From an uncultured Burkholderiales bacterium (lineage in GTDB: Bacteria > Pseudomonadota > Gammaproteobacteria > Burkholderiales > Burkholderiaceae_C): DNA of 9,203 bases. Location: contig CAJBLW010000454.1 in assembly GCA_903953985.1 (NCBI GenBank), forward strand, positions 1 through 9,203, in the 5' to 3' direction. Below the pieces are notes generated by a model. It made no database searches. It had not been told where the DNA came from and saw only the letters and a list, made by a program, of their open reading frames with translations. Position numbers and translations under genes: made by a program. Of this stretch, positions 5,950 through 9,203 are shown piece after piece (the first letter of the stretch is position 1; the number at the start of each line of letters is the position of its first letter).

Positions 5950-7290
5950 TCAAACAAAATGGACGGTTGCAGGAATCTTGTCGCGCGGAATCAGACATGC
6001 CAAGTTAGACAGTCTTTGGCGTTTGGCAACACGCACTCCACCACCGCCAGCAGGGCCTCCTGTCCAAAGAGCGGTCAGTTCTTGCAATAGCAATTCAATG
6101 ATGGCCAATGATTCGTGCTTGGCGGCAACCCGCAAACGAACATCGCTTGCGCGCGTCACGGGTGTGTTGGCCAACATACTGCCACCATCATCACCCAGAA
6201 TGCTCGTCAGGCCAATGAGGTCAAACCGAAGTGGCATGTGACGCCCCATGCGTTTTTGCATGACTTGCATGGCCAGCCGAGCCCTTGCTTCGGCATTGGG
6301 ACCTGCGTATGAAATTTCACCTTCTCCAAACCAACCGCCATCAAAATAGGCCAGTACTTTCAGAGTGCTGGTTCGGGCGTGTCCCTTGACTCCCGAGAGA
6401 CGAACACGGTCCAGCCCTATTTGTTCCACTGTGGCTTGGGTGATGTCGGCCACCACATCGGGGGTGATGTAGGCGGCAGGGTCATGCATTTCATAAAGCA
6501 GTTGTTCTTTCACGGTTCGGCAGTCGACCAAACCGCCCGTGTGATCAGCCTTGCTGATCACACAAGAGCCATCCTCAAAAATTTCTGCAATAGGAAACCC
6601 TACATCCTCAAGACCGGGGACTTCTTTTTTGCCTGGATCGGCAAAGTAGCCGCCAGAGACTTGTGCCCCGCACTCCAGCAGATGCCCAGCCATGGTGGCC
6701 CCCGCCAGTTTGTCCCAATCTGTCGCACTCCACTGGTAGTGGGCGATGGCGGGCCCCAGTAACAAGGATGGATCGGCCACTCGACCGGTCACCACGACTT
6801 GGGCGCCTTGCTGAAGGGCTTTTGCGATCTCAAATGCACCCAAATAGGCGTTGGCGCACACAAAACGAGCTTCGTCAAACGTGCCTTGCAAATGCTGTTT
6901 GACAAGGGTGCGGCCCTGCTGGGTGGATAAGTCATCGCCCAAAACCACAGCGATCCGAGGTTTTGGCAAGCCCAGTTTTTCGGCCAATTTCAATATGCAT
7001 AAGGCCGCACCCTGTGGGTTGGCTGCGCCGAAGTTGCCAATGATGGGAATCCTGTGCGCTAAACAATCGGCCAAGATGGGGCCAAGCTCCAATTCCAGCA
7101 AGGGCTCATAGCCAAGGCTTGGATTGGCCCGGCGAATGAGTTGCTGATGGGCCAGAGTTCTTTCTGCCAAATTTTCAAACATCAAGGCGGCAGGGCCTCC
7201 TCGGGCGATCAGCGTCTTGACCACCGGAAGGGCGGCATCTACACGATCCCCTGAAAAACCTGCACCGCAGCCCACAGCCAATGTTTGCAT
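5950..7290 (-). CDS. AtuA-family protein (DUF1446; acyclic terpene utilisation type)
   Basis: This 446-residue protein is the first gene of the minus-strand operon. It has the family landmarks: VGCGAGFSGDRVDAA at the N-terminus (6-20), IGNFGAANPQGAA (84-96), VVTGRVADPSLLLGP (166-180), a glycine-rich AGHLLECGAQVSGGYF (201-216), EQLLYEMHDPAAYITPDVV (262-280), and GGPAGGGGVR at 411-420 near the C-terminus. AtuA is named from the citronellol/geraniol degradation cluster of Pseudomonas, but many homologues sit in unrelated organic acid catabolic clusters and the reaction is unassigned, so I give no gene symbol. The short homologue of the fused C-terminal domain is a separate gene 20 bp downstream. 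The ATG at 7290 is preceded by AGGA with a 6-base gap. The gene is divergent from a LysR regulator, its probable controller. No carboxylase or CoA-transferase gene accompanies it here, which argues against a complete terpene pathway. Confidence 0.93.
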   Translation of the reverse strand: MQTLAVGCGAGFSGDRVDAALPVVKTLIARGGPAALMFENLAERTLAHQQLIRRANPSLGYEPLLELELGPILADCLAHRIPIIGNFGAANPQGAALCILKLAEKLGLPKPRIAVVLGDDLSTQQGRTLVKQHLQGTFDEARFVCANAYLGAFEIAKALQQGAQVVVTGRVADPSLLLGPAIAHYQWSATDWDKLAGATMAGHLLECGAQVSGGYFADPGKKEVPGLEDVGFPIAEIFEDGSCVISKADHTGGLVDCRTVKEQLLYEMHDPAAYITPDVVADITQATVEQIGLDRVRLSGVKGHARTSTLKVLAYFDGGWFGEGEISYAGPNAEARARLAMQVMQKRMGRHMPLRFDLIGLTSILGDDGGSMLANTPVTRASDVRLRVAAKHESLAIIELLLQELTALWTGGPAGGGGVRVAKRQRLSNLACLIPRDKIPATVHFV

Positions 7291-7296
7291 CTGAAG

Positions 7297-7300
7297 TCCT
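7297..7300 (-). promoter_or_regulatory. Shine-Dalgarno site of the AtuA-family gene
   Basis: The minus strand reads AGGA with six bases before the ATG at 7290, supporting that start for the operon's first gene. Confidence 0.65.
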
Positions 7301-7326
7301 GTTGTGTTGAAAACACTCGGTGCATT

Positions 7327-7354
7327 TTGCGACTCTTCAATTGGTTTGTAAAAT
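7327..7354 (+). promoter_or_regulatory. Candidate promoter of the LysR gene in the 96-bp divergent region
   Basis: TTGCGA (4 of 6 to -35) and TAAAAT (5 of 6 to -10) are 16 bp apart and would start transcription about 26 bp before the LysR ATG. On the opposite strand, TTACAA and CAAAAT (7351 to 7324, 16-bp gap) could be a weak promoter for the AtuA operon overlapping this one, as often seen when a LysR protein activates a divergent target. Both are by-eye matches. Confidence 0.35.
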
Positions 7355-7358
7355 TAAA

Positions 7359-7377
7359 TTAACTGAACCATTGTTAA
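7359..7377. promoter_or_regulatory. Candidate LysR operator: TTAAC-N9-GTTAA inverted repeat
   Basis: Perfect 5-bp arms stand around a 9-bp spacer, just after the proposed LysR start point and about 70-90 bp upstream of the AtuA start codon. That position suits both autorepression of LysR and activation of the divergent operon. It is not an exact T-N11-A core, so assignment is tentative. Confidence 0.4.
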
Positions 7378-7386
7378 GCTCATCTT

Positions 7387-8304
7387 ATGAAAATATCGGG
7401 TCGATTGATTGATGCCTTTTTAGCGCTTGAAGAAACCCGGCATTTCGGTTTGGCGGCCCAGCGCTGTCATGTCTCTCCCTCGGCCCTCAGCCAGTCCATC
7501 AGTCGCTTGGAGGCGCAATTGGGCATCAAACTTTTTGACCGCGATACGAGGAACGTATTTTTAACGCCCGAAGGGGAAATTTTTTCTTTGGGCGCAAACC
7601 GGATTGCCGCCGAAATACGAACAACCTTAGACGACATCAGTGATCGGCTACAAAAAAAAACGGGACGAGTCAGCTTGGCGGCGCCTCCTTCCATCGCTTC
7701 AAATTGGTTGCCTGAGCGGATGGCTGCTTTTAAGTCAAGGTTTCCTGGTATTGAACTCAGGTTGTCGGACGTCGTTTCGGATCGGTGCCTGGATTTGATC
7801 ACGCAAGGTCAAGCTGACATTGCCATCAATGCGCAACCGGGAAACCCATTGGAGTTGGACTCGCGAATTTTGTTCAATGAACCCATGTTTTTGATTTGCC
7901 ACAGCAGTCACCCATTCGCCAGTGAAGCAGAAATATCTTTGAAAGAACTCAAGAAGCAGCCTTTCATTCACACCATTCGCAGTGGGAGTGTCTGGCAGCA
8001 TGTGCAACCTTTTCTTGGCAGCGCAGGGGTTGTGGATACGGGCTTGGAGGTCAGCCAACTTGGCACTCTGGGGGGATTGGTCGCGCACGACTTTGGCCTC
8101 AGCATCGTTCCCCAATTTGCCTTGACTTTGTGCATCCGAACGGGGGTGGTCGCTGTCCGAATTAAGGACAAAAAAGCCGTTAGGCCGATCTACCTGGTCA
8201 AAAGGAAAAACCACAGTCTTTCTGCAGCGGCTCAAAGCTTCTATGAGCAGCTGTTGCTGGAGGCCTTAGACCCCAAAAATACATTGATGAAGCAAGGTGG
8301 CTGA
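7387..8304 (+). CDS. LysR-type transcriptional regulator
   Basis: A 305-residue protein of standard LysR length. The winged helix-turn-helix occupies about residues 4-63: FLALEETRHFGLAAQRCHVS leads into the recognition helix SPSALSQSISRLEAQLG (30-46), then LFDR and LTPEG. A linker helix covers about 65-90, and the effector domain of two alpha/beta lobes runs from about 95 to 290, with RVSLAAPPSIASNWLP and GLSIVPQFAL typical of the fold. It stands divergent from the AtuA/Bug/SDR operon across 96 bp, the usual arrangement for a regulator that senses a pathway acid and activates the neighbouring operon. An in-frame stop (TAA, 7375-7377) and no intervening start fix the ATG at 7387. No Shine-Dalgarno is evident, and the leader looks short. 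The effector is unknown. It ends 29 bp before the convergent second SDR gene. Confidence 0.95.
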   Translation: MKISGRLIDAFLALEETRHFGLAAQRCHVSPSALSQSISRLEAQLGIKLFDRDTRNVFLTPEGEIFSLGANRIAAEIRTTLDDISDRLQKKTGRVSLAAPPSIASNWLPERMAAFKSRFPGIELRLSDVVSDRCLDLITQGQADIAINAQPGNPLELDSRILFNEPMFLICHSSHPFASEAEISLKELKKQPFIHTIRSGSVWQHVQPFLGSAGVVDTGLEVSQLGTLGGLVAHDFGLSIVPQFALTLCIRTGVVAVRIKDKKAVRPIYLVKRKNHSLSAAAQSFYEQLLLEALDPKNTLMKQGG

Positions 8305-8333
8305 TCAAATTGAAGCCGGGGGTTACAGCATGC

Positions 8334-9149
8334 TTAAATTTTGTTGATTTTTCGAGGTGATGCGCTTTGCCGACTTTTGCGTAAAGTGGGCAGGCCGACA
8401 CCCGAGGCATCAAATCCACCGTCTACCGCGATGGTTTGGCCGTTGATGTAACTGGCTTCACGGCTGCACAGAAAGGCCACTGCGTTGGCTATCTCCTCTG
8501 TGCTGCCATAGCGGTTCATGGGGATCGTGTCGTGATAGTCTTTGATGATGGCCTTGCTGTGAACCAACTTGGCCATTTCGGTGGCCACAGGCCCAGGTGC
8601 GACACAGTTCACGCGAATGCCTGCATCTCCCAATTCTGCCGCTTGCTGTTTGGTCAGGTGGATGATGGCCGCTTTGCTGGTGCCGTAGGCCACCCGCAGG
8701 GTGCTGGCCCGCAGGCCCGAGATTGAGGCGATGTTGACGACACTGCCACCCCCGCTTTTGAGCATGACTTTGGCGCATGCCTGTGTGCACCAAAAGGCAC
8801 CGTCCAAATTGGTGTCCATGACGTATCGCCAATCCTGCCAAGTCACTTCCAGTATTGGTTTAAAAATGGCGACGCCCGCGTTGTTGACGAGTGAATCGAT
8901 GCGGCCGAATTTTTTCTCGATTCGACTGACAGAGCGAGACACTTGAACGGGCTTGGATACATCACAGTGAATCGCCAGAAAATCCGAGGTGTTGAAATGG
9001 GCTTCTGTTTTGGCCAGCGTTTCCCTTTCTATGTCCAGAGCCGCCACTCGGTAGCCTCTTTTGAGGAAGGTGTTGCAGATTTCCAAACCAATGCCGCGAG
9101 CACCTCCGGTAACGACAACAACAGGGTTGGAATTTAGGGGTGTTTTCAT
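8334..9149 (-). CDS. Second SDR family oxidoreductase, probably NAD-dependent
   Basis: A 271-residue classical SDR distinct from the one in the AtuA operon. Landmarks are TGGARGIG (14-21), D39 at the end of strand 2 (AALDIE), which favours NAD(H), NNAG (89-92), N114, S142 in NIASISG, Y155 in AYGTSK and K159, and a C-terminal YINGQTIAVDGGF (234-246). About 25 residues rich in K/R/S follow this normal ending, an unusual basic tail. I take the ATG at 9149 as start. The frame stays open through a TTG at 9188 to the window edge, and neither start has a strong ribosome site. The gene may follow another minus-strand gene beyond the edge. Its substrate is unknown. It converges with LysR with only 29 bp between, so it is not part of the LysR-divergent operon. 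Confidence 0.9.
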   Translation of the reverse strand: MKTPLNSNPVVVVTGGARGIGLEICNTFLKRGYRVAALDIERETLAKTEAHFNTSDFLAIHCDVSKPVQVSRSVSRIEKKFGRIDSLVNNAGVAIFKPILEVTWQDWRYVMDTNLDGAFWCTQACAKVMLKSGGGSVVNIASISGLRASTLRVAYGTSKAAIIHLTKQQAAELGDAGIRVNCVAPGPVATEMAKLVHSKAIIKDYHDTIPMNRYGSTEEIANAVAFLCSREASYINGQTIAVDGGFDASGVGLPTLRKSRQSASPRKINKI

Positions 9150-9203
9150 GGTTGATGGAAGTTTTTGAATAGGAGGCGTTAAGAACAAGTCGATCTCAAT
9201 GGC

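Noticed and set aside
5930..5998. ATG at 5998 as start of the small AtuA-like gene
   Set aside because: It would overlap the AtuA coding end by 49 bases and add 23 residues with no family similarity.
8305..8333. Possible bidirectional terminator between the LysR and second SDR genes
   Set aside because: Only a weak AAGC/GCTT pairing is visible, partly inside the SDR end, with no GC-rich stem and T-run.
9150..9188. TTG at 9188 as start of the second SDR
   Set aside because: The added 13 residues precede the normal SDR N-terminus, and TTG is a rare start; it remains possible because the frame is open to the edge.
9171..9203. AGGAGG on the plus strand followed by an ATG at 9199, suggesting a plus-strand gene entering from here
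   Set aside because: The spacing of 22 bases is too long for ribosome binding and only one codon is visible.

Overview
The window looks like chromosomal DNA of a betaproteobacterium, most likely Burkholderiales and perhaps a Comamonadaceae-type freshwater lineage. The basis is a Bug/TctC-type periplasmic binding protein beside an AtuA-family pair and a LysR regulator, together with moderate GC and many Burkholderiales-like protein motifs. Family assignments rest on motifs read by eye; no database search was possible. I see no rRNA, tRNA, CRISPR array, insertion sequence or phage gene.

Left part (1-1219, minus strand): the N-terminal 103 codons of an APC-superfamily amino acid permease run off the left edge. 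Just upstream of it, and probably co-transcribed, lies a methyltransferase-fold protein with an N-terminal export signal. A 409-bp gene-free region (1220-1628) with A/T tracts and a perfect GGGTA-N2-TACCC inverted repeat separates this from a divergent plus-strand gene. That gene (1629-3839) encodes a 736-residue membrane protein fused to a spermidine-synthase-like domain.

Centre (3852-8304): the core is a tight minus-strand operon, transcribed in the order AtuA-family protein (7290-5950), small AtuA-like C-terminal partner (5929-5612), Bug-type solute receptor (5577-4609) and SDR oxidoreductase (4604-3852), with gaps of 20, 34 and 4 bp. A LysR-type regulator (7387-8304, plus) is divergent from it across a 96-bp shared promoter region. 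The simplest reading is a substrate-responsive catabolic operon: an acid is bound in the periplasm by the Bug protein, then processed by the AtuA pair and the SDR, under LysR control. The substrate cannot be read from the sequence, and no tripartite permease, CoA ligase or carboxylase gene is in the window.

Right part (8334-9149, minus): a second, unrelated classical SDR converges on the LysR gene. It may belong to another operon continuing past the right edge. The most notable points are the split AtuA/Bug/SDR operon of unknown substrate, the apparently exported methyltransferase, and the loss of acidic residues in the aminopropyltransferase-like domain of the membrane fusion. None amounts to clear proof of a new system.
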